In this document: one piece after another, positions 1-10,974 of the stretch | Layout: each line of letters begins with the position of its first letter | How positions within the stretch are numbered: the stretch's first letter is position 1 | Source of the DNA: Candidatus Anaerostipes avistercoris | Lineage (GTDB): Bacteria > Bacillota > Clostridia > Lachnospirales > Lachnospiraceae | DNA: 64,000 bases | Assembly: GCA_019119895.1 (NCBI GenBank) | Contig: DWWD01000030.1 | Location: 1-64,000, forward strand | Direction: 5' to 3' | Translations under genes and position numbers: made by a program | Notes under the pieces: model-generated | Database searches by the model: none | What the model saw: the letters and a program-made list of their open reading frames with translations, nothing else | What the model was told of the DNA's origin: nothing

Positions 1-123
1 AACCAAGAATTAAAGTGAGTTTGTTTTACAGATAGAGTATGAAATATAGAGTGAAAAGCCGTATGCGTTAATAGCGCACGTACGGTTTTGTGTAGGGATA
101 TGGGGAGTAATCCCCATATCTAC
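1..123 (+). mobile_element. 3' end of a group II intron (domain V ~55-89, domain VI ~92-123); 5' part lies outside the window
   Basis: AAAGCCGTATGCGttaatagCGCACGTACGGTTTT has the domain V layout (AGC triad, bulge, long hairpin). It is followed by the domain VI hairpin GATATGGGGA-GTAA-TCCCCATATC ending in CTAC. Confidence 0.85.
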
Positions 124-965
124 TAGAGAAAGACGTAGAAAAACGAACAGGTTTAGCTCGTTCTAATATCCGTTTTTATGAAAAAGAAAAACTCATTGAG
201 CCTTTGAGAAATGAAAGTAATGGTTATAGAGATTATTCTGAAAATGATGTGGAAAATATAAAGAAGATTGCATACCTGCGTACATTGGGAATTTCTATTC
301 AGGATATACGAAGTATTATATCCGAAAAAGTAACATTGCAGGAAACGCTTGAGAAGCAAAATGAAGTATTAAAAAATCAGATTATTGATTTGAATAAGGC
401 GAAACTCATATGTGAAAAAATGCTGGATGAAGAAAATATTAGTTATGAAAAATTACAGGTAGAACAATATGTAGCGGATTTGCATGACTATTGGAAAGAT
501 AATCAAACTGTTTTCAAACTGGATTCAGTCAGCTTTTTGTATATATGGGGGAGTATACTTACTTGGACAACGATCACCGTACTATGCTTAATTATTGGGA
601 TTTTGTCTTATTCTAAGCTGCCGACAGAAATTCCGGTACAATGGAGTAAAGGAGTGGCAGCATCCTTGGTTGATAAAAACTGGATTTTTATTTGTCCGGC
701 TATATGCATCATAATCCGTTATTTATTAAAACCTTTTATTTATGCGAAATTGCAAATGAACAATAATTATGGAGAAATTATAACAGAGTATTTGACAAAT
801 TATATGTGTTTTATTGTGTTGTCAGTAGAAATTTTCTCCATACTTTTTACTTTTGGAGTGGTAAAAAGTGTTGTAGCACTGTTGTTTGTGAACACGGCAG
901 TTTTTATTGGATTGTTAATAGTTGGTTTGGTAAAAATGGATTTGAGAGGAAAAGAAATTTTATGA
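124..965 (+). pseudogene. MerR-family regulator with C-terminal membrane domain (DUF1648-like), interrupted near its 5' end by the group II intron
   Basis: In-frame extension upstream of the listed ORF reads LEKDVEKRTGLARSNIRFYEKEKLIEPLRNESNGYRDYSE (MerR HTH). C-terminal part has ~4 TM segments with LPTEIPVQWSKG. Confidence 0.8.
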
Positions 966-1149
966 TTCAGATTTTAAATTTAATTAAATTGAATATACTT
1001 TCGAATTATAACAATAATTATACAGTAGTTAGGTGATCCTTTGTGCCAGGTCAGCGATGTTCTTCTGTATCAATCAGAGGGAAAGCAGGAGTTTCGTCCG
1101 TATGGGGAGCAACCGAAAATCTTCTTTAAACTTGGCTGATATAACTTCC

Positions 1150-1187
1150 CTTTTATACTAATATCATTCATAGTATTAGTATAAAAG
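1150..1187. promoter_or_regulatory. Perfect 14-bp-arm inverted repeat (possible operator)
   Basis: CTTTTATACTAATA tcattcatag TATTAGTATAAAAG, not followed by a T-run; ~50 bp upstream of a short ORF at 1240. Confidence 0.5.
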
Positions 1188-1495
1188 AAAGTTTTGAAGG
1201 ATTTGAAATGTAACACAGATAGAAAGGAGGATATGTCATATGGACTACCAAAGGATCGATGAATTGTTATTAAAGTTAAAAAGTGCATATGAAGGCATCG
1301 AAGCAGAGACAGAATTAGTAGTAGCGAAACCATAGATACATATTTTGAGCAATGATTGAAAGTCGGGGCCTGCGGCAATGAAGACTGGCAGATTCTGCCA
1401 TTTTGTCCGGACGCCCAGTCAGGAATTGTATCGGATTGTGAAAATGCAAAGGAGTACCGAAGGATCATAGGTTTACAGTAAGGAGATAAATTTAT

Positions 1496-1822
1496 ATGGT
1501 TACATTTTTCTTAAATATGAAAACTGCAGAGTTTTTAGAGTACAAATACTATCCGGAAGGTCACGAAGATAAAAAACCTGGAATGATTAAAATCCGAATT
1601 GCAGATAACTTTGTTGATTTAGATCCGGCAGAAGAAGACTTCAAGTGTATAACTACAGCTGAAGAGCTAAATGAAATGCGTGACAGTATTAATAGAATGC
1701 GGCTTGAAGAAGGAGAAAAAGAATTGACAGAAGATGAGCTGCCCAGCGCAACAGAAGATGAAGAGTGGTACTATTATGCGGATCATGTCATCAGGCGAAT
1801 ATTTGAAGACTATAATAAATGA
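1496..1822 (+). CDS. Hypothetical acidic protein
   Basis: 108-aa ORF; no motif recognised. Confidence 0.55.
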   Translation: MVTFFLNMKTAEFLEYKYYPEGHEDKKPGMIKIRIADNFVDLDPAEEDFKCITTAEELNEMRDSINRMRLEEGEKELTEDELPSATEDEEWYYYADHVIRRIFEDYNK

Positions 1823-1885
1823 CACGATGTCAGAAATAACATTCAATGATGAAGCCGGTTTTCAGCCAGAATAGGAGAAGAGAAA

Positions 1886-2170
1886 ATGAAAAGTGTTTTA
1901 GTTCTTTCATCAAGTCCGAGAAAAAATGGAAATTCAGATATTCTCTGTCATCAGTTTATGAAAGGCGCTCAGGACGCAGGACACAAAACGGAGCTGATTT
2001 CTTTATATGATAAAAATACTGAATTTTGCAGAGCGTGTTACACCTGTTTCGAAACAGGGCGGTGTGTCATCAAGGACGATATGGAAAGCATTTTGGATAA
2101 GATGCAGCAGGGCGAAGTGGAAAATACAAAAGCAATGCAGGAAGTATATCAGGCTGGTTATCATGTTTAA
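1886..2170 (+). pseudogene. NAD(P)H-dependent FMN reductase / iron-sulfur flavoprotein, internally deleted
   Basis: N-term MKSVLVLSSSPRKNGNSDIL...CRACYTCFETGRCVIKDDM joined directly to a C-terminal-type tail GEVENTKAMQEVYQAGYHV; only 94 aa. Confidence 0.75.
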
Positions 2171-2212
2171 AAGGACACACTGTTAAAAATGTAAGAAAGC
2201 GAGGAAAATATA

Positions 2213-2545
2213 ATGAGTATCACAATGAATCTGTATTATACGGGAAAAGACGGGAATGCCCGTAAGTTTGCTGAAGAAATGGAGCAAAGCGGAACTGCTG
2301 CGTTAATCCGCGAAGAAGACGGAAATGAAAGATATGAATATTTTATCCCTATGGATGATCCGGAAACAGTTTTGCTGATTGACAGCTGGAAAAATCAGGA
2401 ATCCCTCGATGTTCATCACGCTTCCTCTATGATGAACACGATTGCGGAGCTTCGGGAAAAATACGATCTGCATATGAGAGTGGAACGGTATGTTTCCGAC
2501 GATGAGGGCATTTCTGCCGCAGACGAGAAATTTATCAAAAAATAA
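2213..2545 (+). CDS. Putative quinol monooxygenase (ABM domain)
   Basis: YFIPMDDPETVLLIDSWKNQESLDVHHAS pattern. Confidence 0.75.
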   Translation: MSITMNLYYTGKDGNARKFAEEMEQSGTAALIREEDGNERYEYFIPMDDPETVLLIDSWKNQESLDVHHASSMMNTIAELREKYDLHMRVERYVSDDEGISAADEKFIKK

Positions 2546-2606
2546 AATCAAAAAGTTGTCAAAATAAAAAACTGTCCGGCAGTCACCGGGCAGCTGATAC
2601 AATATC

Positions 2607-3368
2607 TTAAAGATACAATTCACATTCTTTTCTTTCAGAACAGACTTTTTCCAGCTTCGCACTGACGCCGGCAAGCATATCGCTGTTTATTTTTCGAGCA
2701 GAATGAGGACAGACGGAAATGCATCGCATACATGAAATGCAGGCTTCGCTGTCTGTTTTTTTAGGATCTGTTTGATCAATGGCCTGAACCGGGCATTTTT
2801 CAGCACAGATTCCGCATTTGACACAGTCTTTGGAAGGTTTTGGCACTATGCCGGAACCTCCTCTTTTTTTGTACGGGCGGTCTCCGGGAATTGACGGTTC
2901 CTCCATTTTGCCGGAAGAGATTTTTTCACGAATCTGTCTGGCAAATTCTTTCAGCTGTGCTTCATCCTGAGAATCCGGACGGCCTGCGGCAAACTGGCGG
3001 GCAATGGAATGTTCCGCAATGGTTGCAGCAGCAGATATTACACGGAATCCTGCCTGTTTTGCAGTATCCTGCAGTTCAGCAAGCGTATCTTCATACGCAC
3101 GGTTTCCATATACGCAGACGAGAACGGCTTTTGCTCCATTTCCTTTTATGGCAGCAAGCCGGCTGACTGCCGGTTCCGGCACCCGTCCGCCGTAAGAAGG
3201 TACAGCGATGACAGCAGTATCTTCACCAGACAGAGAAATATCAGAAAAATCTTTCTGTCTGTCGGTCAGATCAATTTGCTGTACTTCTGAATTAAGCTCA
3301 TTTGTTAAAATGTCGGCTGCTTTTTTTGTTCCGCCGGTAGGGCTGAAACAGATTTCATAAAATTTCAT
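2607..3368 (-). CDS. EFR1-type ferredoxin (flavodoxin-like domain plus two 4Fe-4S motifs)
   Basis: FSPTGGTKKAADIL flavodoxin start; CVKCGICAEKCP and CISCMRCISVCP motifs. Confidence 0.88.
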   Translation of the reverse strand: MKFYEICFSPTGGTKKAADILTNELNSEVQQIDLTDRQKDFSDISLSGEDTAVIAVPSYGGRVPEPAVSRLAAIKGNGAKAVLVCVYGNRAYEDTLAELQDTAKQAGFRVISAAATIAEHSIARQFAAGRPDSQDEAQLKEFARQIREKISSGKMEEPSIPGDRPYKKRGGSGIVPKPSKDCVKCGICAEKCPVQAIDQTDPKKTDSEACISCMRCISVCPHSARKINSDMLAGVSAKLEKVCSERKECELYL

Positions 3369-3680
3369 TTTGTGTTCCTCCAATCATTTTCATTCTGTTC
3401 TGAGAAAGGACAGAATAGATCGTTTTTACATCTTTCGTCAACATATCACCAAAGAAATATAAAGTCAAGCTTTGCACATAATCGAAGATTTCGCTGCATA
3501 TCAATAAGCATATCCTAATGGGTATTGGGGAAAAATCAAAGTATAAATGAAGTTTGGACAGAGAAAAAATGACATAAAGCGACATATTTTTTGATTTTGT
3601 CTTGTCAGCAGGAGAGAAATACCGCTATACTTAGAAGAGATTCAATACAGGGGACAGGGATATGGAAAAGGAGACTTGTC

Positions 3681-4394
3681 ATGGATAGAAATGATATTTG
3701 GAACAAAAAAAAGATTTGGATCATCCCGGTTTACGGCATTCTGTATATGGCGGCTTTTATTTTCCTGGAGAAAAGCAATACTGAGCCGCATATGATACAT
3801 TCTTTTATTGATGATCAGATACCATTTTGCGAATACTTTATCATCCCCTATCTGCTGTGGTTTGTGTATGTTGCCTGTGTATTGTGGTATTTTACGTTCA
3901 GACAAAAAAGAACCAGAGAGTATTACCAGCTGATTGCTACACTGGGAACAGGCATGACCATATTCATCATCACCTGTTTTGTTTATCCCAGCGGACAGAC
4001 ACTGAGACCGGAACTGACAGGGGACGGGATGTTTCTGCGGATCGTAGGAACATTGTATCGGCTTGACACGCCGACCAATGTTCTTCCAAGTATGCATGTT
4101 TTCTGTTCTTCTGCCTGCTGGCTTGCATTGTATGAACACTGCAGGACCAGAATGAGAAAGCAGAAGTATGCTCGGAAAATCCGGAAACAGAAAAGACTGC
4201 TGGCAGGGGTTGGATTGCTGACAGTGGCAATAATATTATCAACTGTATTCTTAAAGCAGCACAGTGTGATTGATGTGGCAGCAGCGATTCTGTTAAATAT
4301 CATTTGTTATCAGATGTATTATAAGCTGATACCGATGCGTTATAGGAAACGGACTCCTTCGGTAGACGAAGGAGAATCGGTATTTTATTTTTGA
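3681..4394 (+). CDS. PAP2-superfamily membrane phosphatase
   Basis: Multi-TM; NVLPSMHVFCSS and KQHSVIDVAAA motifs. Confidence 0.82.
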   Translation: MDRNDIWNKKKIWIIPVYGILYMAAFIFLEKSNTEPHMIHSFIDDQIPFCEYFIIPYLLWFVYVACVLWYFTFRQKRTREYYQLIATLGTGMTIFIITCFVYPSGQTLRPELTGDGMFLRIVGTLYRLDTPTNVLPSMHVFCSSACWLALYEHCRTRMRKQKYARKIRKQKRLLAGVGLLTVAIILSTVFLKQHSVIDVAAAILLNIICYQMYYKLIPMRYRKRTPSVDEGESVFYF

Positions 4395-4400
4395 TTGATA

Positions 4401-4431
4401 AATCGGGCAGGGGATTTTCCCCTGCCCGATT
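4401..4431. terminator. Bidirectional terminator hairpin
   Basis: AATCGGGCAGGGGA ttt TCCCCTGCCCGATT. Confidence 0.8.
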
Positions 4432-4448
4432 AGTGAAAAGAAGGAGAA

Positions 4449-5735
4449 TTACTGGAATAATTTTCCCCAGTAATCTTTATTTGCTTCGATCAGATCGTCA
4501 AGGACGGCTTTAGCAGTATCGGTATCCACGACGGTCCGGTTCAATACCAGGGCTTCCAGAAGTTTCTGTTTGTCCTGTTCGAATAATCCGTCAACGGTCA
4601 GTTTTTCATAAGCATACTGATTTTCCATCATTCCTTTATAGAAAGTTCCGATTGGTTCCATGGAAAGCGGTTCTGCGCCGTTGATTCCCACACGGCAGGC
4701 AACTTCCACCATCATGTCTGGATCGATATTTGGGATGGTTCCGTTATTTTTTGTAATGATCAGGAAAATATCATTTTTATGATTTGCGATGCAGGCAGCC
4801 AGTTCTACAATATAGCGGGCGTGAACGCCTCTGCCAGGCTTGATTTCGTGTTTTGTGCCTTTTAGCTTTCCGGCCTGGATGACTTCGCGCATCATGTTGT
4901 AGGTGCGTTTTGATTTTCCATCCATAACCTCGTTGGCGCGGGTGTATTCCGGATTGCTGGTATTTACCACATGGTTTGGATACAAATAATATTTCAAATA
5001 CGTATTCGGAAGATATTCCGGGAAATCCCTTAAAATATTGCTCATAAAATTATAGGTTTCAATCCATGATTTATCCCAGAGATGTTCATCTTCTCCACCT
5101 TTTTCAAATACATGGCCGTTTAAGAGCTTTTCTTTTACTTTTGGGACAAGATCTTCGCCGGTTTTTTTGTCATAGAGATGGGTAAACCAGCCAAAATGAT
5201 TCAGTCCGAAGTAGCGCGGCTCAAAATCATAGCGGGTGCAGCCAATGAGTTTTCCAAACTGATCCATAATAGAAATCGGCATATCGCAGATATTCATGAT
5301 CCGGTAATCGTCCGGGAATACCCGCTTGGTAGCTTCCGCCACGATGGCGGCAGGATTGGAATAATTTAAAATCCACGCCTCCGGAGACTGTTTCCGGATT
5401 TTTTTGATAAGATCAATGATTTCAGGGACGCTGCGCAGTCCGTAGGCAAATCCGCCGGTTCCACAGGTTTCCTGTCCCACACAGCCGTGCTTTAACGGAA
5501 TTTTTTCATCTTTTTCTCTCATTTCGATCATGCCGGCCCGGATCTGCATCAGGGCAAAATCCACGTTTTCAAATGCCACGGTTTCATCAGTTGTATAGAT
5601 GAATTCTTCCAGTTCCGGATAATATTCTCTTACAAGGATTTTCCCATATTCGCCTACGATATCCTGATGTTCACTGCGGATGTCGTACAGACAGATTCTT
5701 TTTAACGGAAATAAATCTTTGTTGTCGGCCAGCAT
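4449..5735 (-). pseudogene. GH4 6-phospho-alpha-glucosidase-like, 5'-truncated
   Basis: GH4 motifs (NICDMP, YFGLNHFGWFTHLYD, NTYLKYYLYP) but no N-terminal GGGSTFTP Rossmann segment; starts at MLADNKDLFPLKRI. Confidence 0.8.
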
Positions 5736-6381
5736 CGTAAGATTCGCGAAAAAACTGGGATTTCGCGGGTTTGCGGAAATGAAAGTCTACTTGAAAATGA
5801 CAGTGGAAAGTAATCGGGATGACCTGTCGGAAAACAATGCTGTACAGATTCTTTGTGATAGTTATATCAATGCCATTCATAAAATACGGGATGAGAATTT
5901 TGATGAGATTTTTGAAATGATGTTTCAGGCAAGGAGAATTTACATTTATGGTTCCGGGCAGGTACAAAACAGCATTGCGAAGGAATTATACCGGCTGTTC
6001 AGCAACGAAGGGGTTTATCTGTATCCCCTGGATCACACGGTAAACTATGAAGCGCTCTGTAAAAATATGAAGCAGGAAGATCTGGTCATGATCATCACCT
6101 TAAGCGGGAAATCTCCGGAAACTTTGAAGCTGGCGAAATTCCTGAATATGCAGGGAATTCCGTTTATTTCCATTACAAAGCTGCAGCAGAACCCGGTGGC
6201 GATGCTGAGCAATGCCAGTATTTTTTTCCAGACTTCTCAGTATGAAATCATCTCAAAAGCGATAGATTCCAGCAGTGTCCTGTTCCTTATATGTGAGATT
6301 CTGGCACTGAAATATCAGAATTTTATAAAGAAGAAACAGGAGCAGGCGGTCTCCGCGGGAGAAACAGGGGATCAGGAATAA
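5731..6381 (+). pseudogene. RpiR-family regulator, 5'-truncated (partial HTH plus SIS domain)
   Basis: Begins ASIVRFAKKLGFRGFAEMKVYLKM (second half of the HTH), then an intact SIS domain; first ~50 aa absent. Confidence 0.78.
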
Positions 6382-6403
6382 ACAAAATAAAAAGGAACAC
6401 GAT

Positions 6404-6446
6404 AAGCTCTCAGAAGAGGAATATAAACTTCTGAGAGCTTTTTTGT
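6404..6446 (+). terminator. Rho-independent terminator
   Basis: AAGCTCTCAGAAG...CTTCTGAGAGCTTTTTTG. Confidence 0.85.
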
Positions 6447-6653
6447 GGGCGAAGGAAAGCCTCTGCAGCTATGTATTGATAAAAAAAACACAATATGATA
6501 TTAGTTTCGCAAAATGTGATAAAGTGCAAAATATGCAACAAGAATCTAAGGAGTCCTAATGGATTGAAAAGGCAGATATGCTTGTTTATAATGCATTTTG
6601 TCAATTAACTTCGAAGATTCATTTGGCGAAAAAATTATGGAGGATGAAGCTAT

Positions 6654-7745
<1,092 letters not shown>

Positions 7746-7769
7746 GAACAGGAATAAGAAGGTGAAAAA

Positions 7770-8237
7770 ATGCTGAGAAATGGTTGGAAATCAATATTAT
7801 ATTTAAATGGACTGCAGGTTGCCCAGTATGCGTTTATTGTCATAGCAGCGGTTATAGGAATTGCTGTGTACGGGCTGTATGGGGTAAAATCAGGTGAAAT
7901 ATTTGAAAGTCCTGTACTGACGGTACAGATACTTCTGGTTTTTTCCTATCCTTTCTGCTATTTGCTGTTAAAGAATATACGAAAAAATATGGAAGAAGAT
8001 CCGGATGCTCAGAGAGCACCCCTGTGGTTTCTGCTGATCCTGCAGCTTTCGTCTCTGAATATGGTGATGATTCTACTCTTTGGTTTTGGGATTCTGCAGA
8101 CATATGGGAAATCTTTTTTTACAAAAGAAGCGTTTAAGATATCTCCGCAGAATAGATCACTGATGATCAGTATGATTCCTCTGGCATTTCTCTATGCATT
8201 GATCTTGTTTGTGAGAGTTCGACTGAATATGATATAA
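7770..8237 (+). CDS. Hypothetical membrane protein
   Basis: 155 aa with ~4 hydrophobic segments. Confidence 0.6.
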   Translation: MLRNGWKSILYLNGLQVAQYAFIVIAAVIGIAVYGLYGVKSGEIFESPVLTVQILLVFSYPFCYLLLKNIRKNMEEDPDAQRAPLWFLLILQLSSLNMVMILLFGFGILQTYGKSFFTKEAFKISPQNRSLMISMIPLAFLYALILFVRVRLNMI

Positions 8238-8248
8238 AGAAAAAAGCA

Positions 8249-8287
8249 GAGCCGGCAGGACAGCTTATTTGCTGATCCTGCCGGCTC
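8249..8287. terminator. Terminator hairpin between convergent genes
   Basis: GAGCCGGCAGGA...TCCTGCCGGCTC. Confidence 0.75.
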
Positions 8288-8295
8288 CGTCTTTA

Positions 8296-9057
8296 TTAAG
8301 AATTCTGATTCTGACAATAGAGACAATACTTATAATACAAAAGCTCAATCAGAAATACAAAGGAACTGATTGGAAAGAATTCATAATTGTCTTTCAGATC
8401 CTGTGTCACAAGCGGAGCAAAATTTAAAACCACATGAGCGGATTTTGCCAGAGAAGAATCTGCATTAGCAGTGATCACGATCAGTTTCGGATTTTTCTGA
8501 AGAATTTCTTCCGCATACCGGATGGTCTCCGTATTTTCCCCGCTGACTGAGAAAATAATCATCACATCATCAGGGCGTGCATTGTGTATGAATGTATTCA
8601 TTTCACCGGGTCCGTTCAGCAGATTGATGATCAGGTCCGCTTTAAACATGCCTTCTTTCAATATCTGCATGCCGCTTTTGACAAAAAATCCCTGACCATA
8701 GGCAAAAACACGTTCTGCTTCGAATAAAGTGCGGCATACTTCTGAAAAATCAGTATTCTGCAGAATATGAATGGTGTAAGCATACTGATCGCAGATACTT
8801 CGGACATTCTGCTCGTTTAAAGATGGTTCGGTGTGCAGTTCCTCTTTTAAAAGATATTTCAGATCGCTGTAACCGCTCAGTCCAATTTTCTTGGAAAACC
8901 GAAGGATCGTAGTGCGGGAAACCAGACATTTTTTTGCAAGTGCTTCAATCGAAAGCGTTTCACATTCCTGCTTATGATTTGCAATATAATTCCAGATTAA
9001 AATATCATTTTCATTTAGTTCATCATGGTGCTGAAAAACCAGTTCATTTAATTTCAT
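8296..9057 (-). CDS. RpiR/MurR-family regulator (HTH plus SIS)
   Basis: KKCLVSRTTILRFSKKIGLSGYSDLKYLL HTH and a SIS domain. Confidence 0.87.
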   Translation of the reverse strand: MKLNELVFQHHDELNENDILIWNYIANHKQECETLSIEALAKKCLVSRTTILRFSKKIGLSGYSDLKYLLKEELHTEPSLNEQNVRSICDQYAYTIHILQNTDFSEVCRTLFEAERVFAYGQGFFVKSGMQILKEGMFKADLIINLLNGPGEMNTFIHNARPDDVMIIFSVSGENTETIRYAEEILQKNPKLIVITANADSSLAKSAHVVLNFAPLVTQDLKDNYEFFPISSFVFLIELLYYKYCLYCQNQNS

Positions 9058-9206
9058 TGATGCTCCTCCAATTTATTATGATTATAGCGGATAAGGGGCC
9101 CGATGGCAAATGCTTCAGAGAGTGATGATTTATCTTGACCTGAAGTGAAGTTTAAGTGGTAAAATAAACATATAACAGTTGAGATCATGAAAAGGAGGGA
9201 ATGATC

Positions 9207-10214
9207 ATGTGTGATAAAAAGGCAGTTCCGGGAACCGGAGGAGAACATTATATCCCATATGAAGAACGCACAGGAAACGAATCCATTGTATATTTTACGA
9301 GAGATTTATCTGCTGAGGGATTAAAGAAAATTTATAAAAGAGTCAGTGCGGATCTCTCTGGCAAAGTAGGAATCAAACTTCATACGGGAGAGAAAAACGG
9401 ACCGAACATCATTCCGAGAGAATGGGTGAAAGAACTGGTTCAGGAAGAACTTCCGGATGCTTCTATTATTGAAACGAACACATATTATGAGGGAGACCGT
9501 TATACAACGGAACAGCACAGAGAAACCCTGAAAGTTAACGGATGGGATTTCTGCCCGGTAGATATCATGGATGAAGAAGGCACGGCAATGCTTCCGGTAG
9601 AAGGTGGAAAATGGTTTTCTGAAATGTCTGTTGGAAAGAATCTGCTCAATTACGATTCTATGCTTGCGCTGACCCATTTCAAAGGTCATACACAGGGAGG
9701 TTTCGGCGGATCCAACAAAAATATCGGAATCGGATGTGCCGACGGAAGAATCGGAAAGAAAATAATCCACACGACACCGGGATCCGATGATATGTGGGAT
9801 ATCAAGACAGAAGAATTCATGGAGAGAATGACAGAATCCACGAAAGCATCCATTGATCATTTCGGAAAACAGGTAACCTATATCAATGTGATGCGCAACA
9901 TGTCTGTATCCTGCGACTGTGAAGGATGCGCTGCCATGCCGGTGGTAACGCCGAACATCGGAATCACGGCATCCACAGATATCCTTGCGGTAGACCAGGC
10001 GTCTGTCGATCTTGTATACGCACTGAAAGATGAGGATCACAAAGATCTGGTAGAGCGTATGGAAACCCGTCACGGTCTTCGCCAGCTGACTTATATGAAA
10101 GAGCTGAAGATGGGAAATGACAAATATATCCTGATTGATATTGATAACAATGATGCCCGCATCAGCCTGGAAGACGCGGTAAAAGACGTAAAACCATTTG
10201 TGGATGAAAAATAA
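9207..10214 (+). CDS. DUF362 domain-containing protein
   Basis: GKVGIKLHTGEKNGPNIIPREWVKEL...GFGGSNKNIGIGCADGRIGKK. Confidence 0.8.
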   Translation: MCDKKAVPGTGGEHYIPYEERTGNESIVYFTRDLSAEGLKKIYKRVSADLSGKVGIKLHTGEKNGPNIIPREWVKELVQEELPDASIIETNTYYEGDRYTTEQHRETLKVNGWDFCPVDIMDEEGTAMLPVEGGKWFSEMSVGKNLLNYDSMLALTHFKGHTQGGFGGSNKNIGIGCADGRIGKKIIHTTPGSDDMWDIKTEEFMERMTESTKASIDHFGKQVTYINVMRNMSVSCDCEGCAAMPVVTPNIGITASTDILAVDQASVDLVYALKDEDHKDLVERMETRHGLRQLTYMKELKMGNDKYILIDIDNNDARISLEDAVKDVKPFVDEK

Positions 10215-10232
10215 AAAATTTCATCAGAGAAG

Positions 10233-10276
10233 GAAGAGAAGAGTATCAGACCTGAGTGTCTGATGCTCTTTTTTGG
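10233..10276 (+). terminator. Rho-independent terminator
   Basis: AGAGTATCAGAC ctgagt GTCTGATGCTCTTTTTT. Confidence 0.85.
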
Positions 10277-10464
10277 ACACTTTGTCAGGTAAGAAGATAA
10301 ATTTTTAGAATTTGGGAGTAAAAAGTTTTGACTATTAACGATTGTTTATAACTCTTTTAAATCATTGTTTCTTCTTATTATAAATGGACAGGAGTAAAAT
10401 TATCTTAGAGTGAACACCGTGTGGAAACAGCGTTCTTAAGAAGGAAAGGCAGGAGGAAGAAGAA

Positions 10465-10974
10465 ATGAAGAAAATAGTTGTAATTTATTATTCATGGTCC
10501 AATGGCAATACAAAACGGATCGCAGAGCAGCTGAGCCGGGAGACAGGGGCAGATCTGGTCAGGATTGATACCGTAAAACCATATGAAGGAAGTCATGATG
10601 ATGTGGTGGCTCAGGGACATAGAGAAGTAAATGAAGGATATAAGCCGCAGATAAAACCTGTGGATGTGGATTTGTCACAATACGATATCATTGCGGTAGG
10701 AACGCCGACCTGGTGGTATACCATGGCACCGGCAGTCCATACTTTCCTGGATCAGACGGATTTCACAGGGAAAACGGTGATTCCATTTATGACCAACGGC
10801 GGCTGGCCGGGACATGTGATCAAAGATATGAAAAAAGCCTGCAAAGGAGCCTCTTTTGCGTGTGAAATGGAAATTAAATTTGATTCCTCAGGAGGAGATC
10901 ATCTGGAAACTCCGGAAAAAGACATCGACGCATGGGTCGAGCAGGTAAGAAAAGAAGTGAATCAAAATGCGTAA
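10465..10974 (+). CDS. Flavodoxin
   Basis: VVIYYSWSNGNTKRIAEQL; GTPTWWYTMAPAVHTFLD. Confidence 0.88.
   Translation: MKKIVVIYYSWSNGNTKRIAEQLSRETGADLVRIDTVKPYEGSHDDVVAQGHREVNEGYKPQIKPVDVDLSQYDIIAVGTPTWWYTMAPAVHTFLDQTDFTGKTVIPFMTNGGWPGHVIKDMKKACKGASFACEMEIKFDSSGGDHLETPEKDIDAWVEQVRKEVNQNA

Noticed and set aside
1070-1468. 132-aa minus-strand ORF
   Set aside because: Overlaps remnants and a dyad; no recognisable motif or plausible ribosome-binding context.
1240-1470. Short plus-strand reading frames (MDYQRIDELLLKLKSAYEG... and ACGNEDWQILPFCPDAQSGIVSDC...)
   Set aside because: Look like frame-broken gene remnants, but I could not assign a family; not called as CDS.
9321-10073. 250-aa ORF antisense to the DUF362 gene
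   Set aside because: Shadow ORF of a well-supported coding gene; low-complexity composition.
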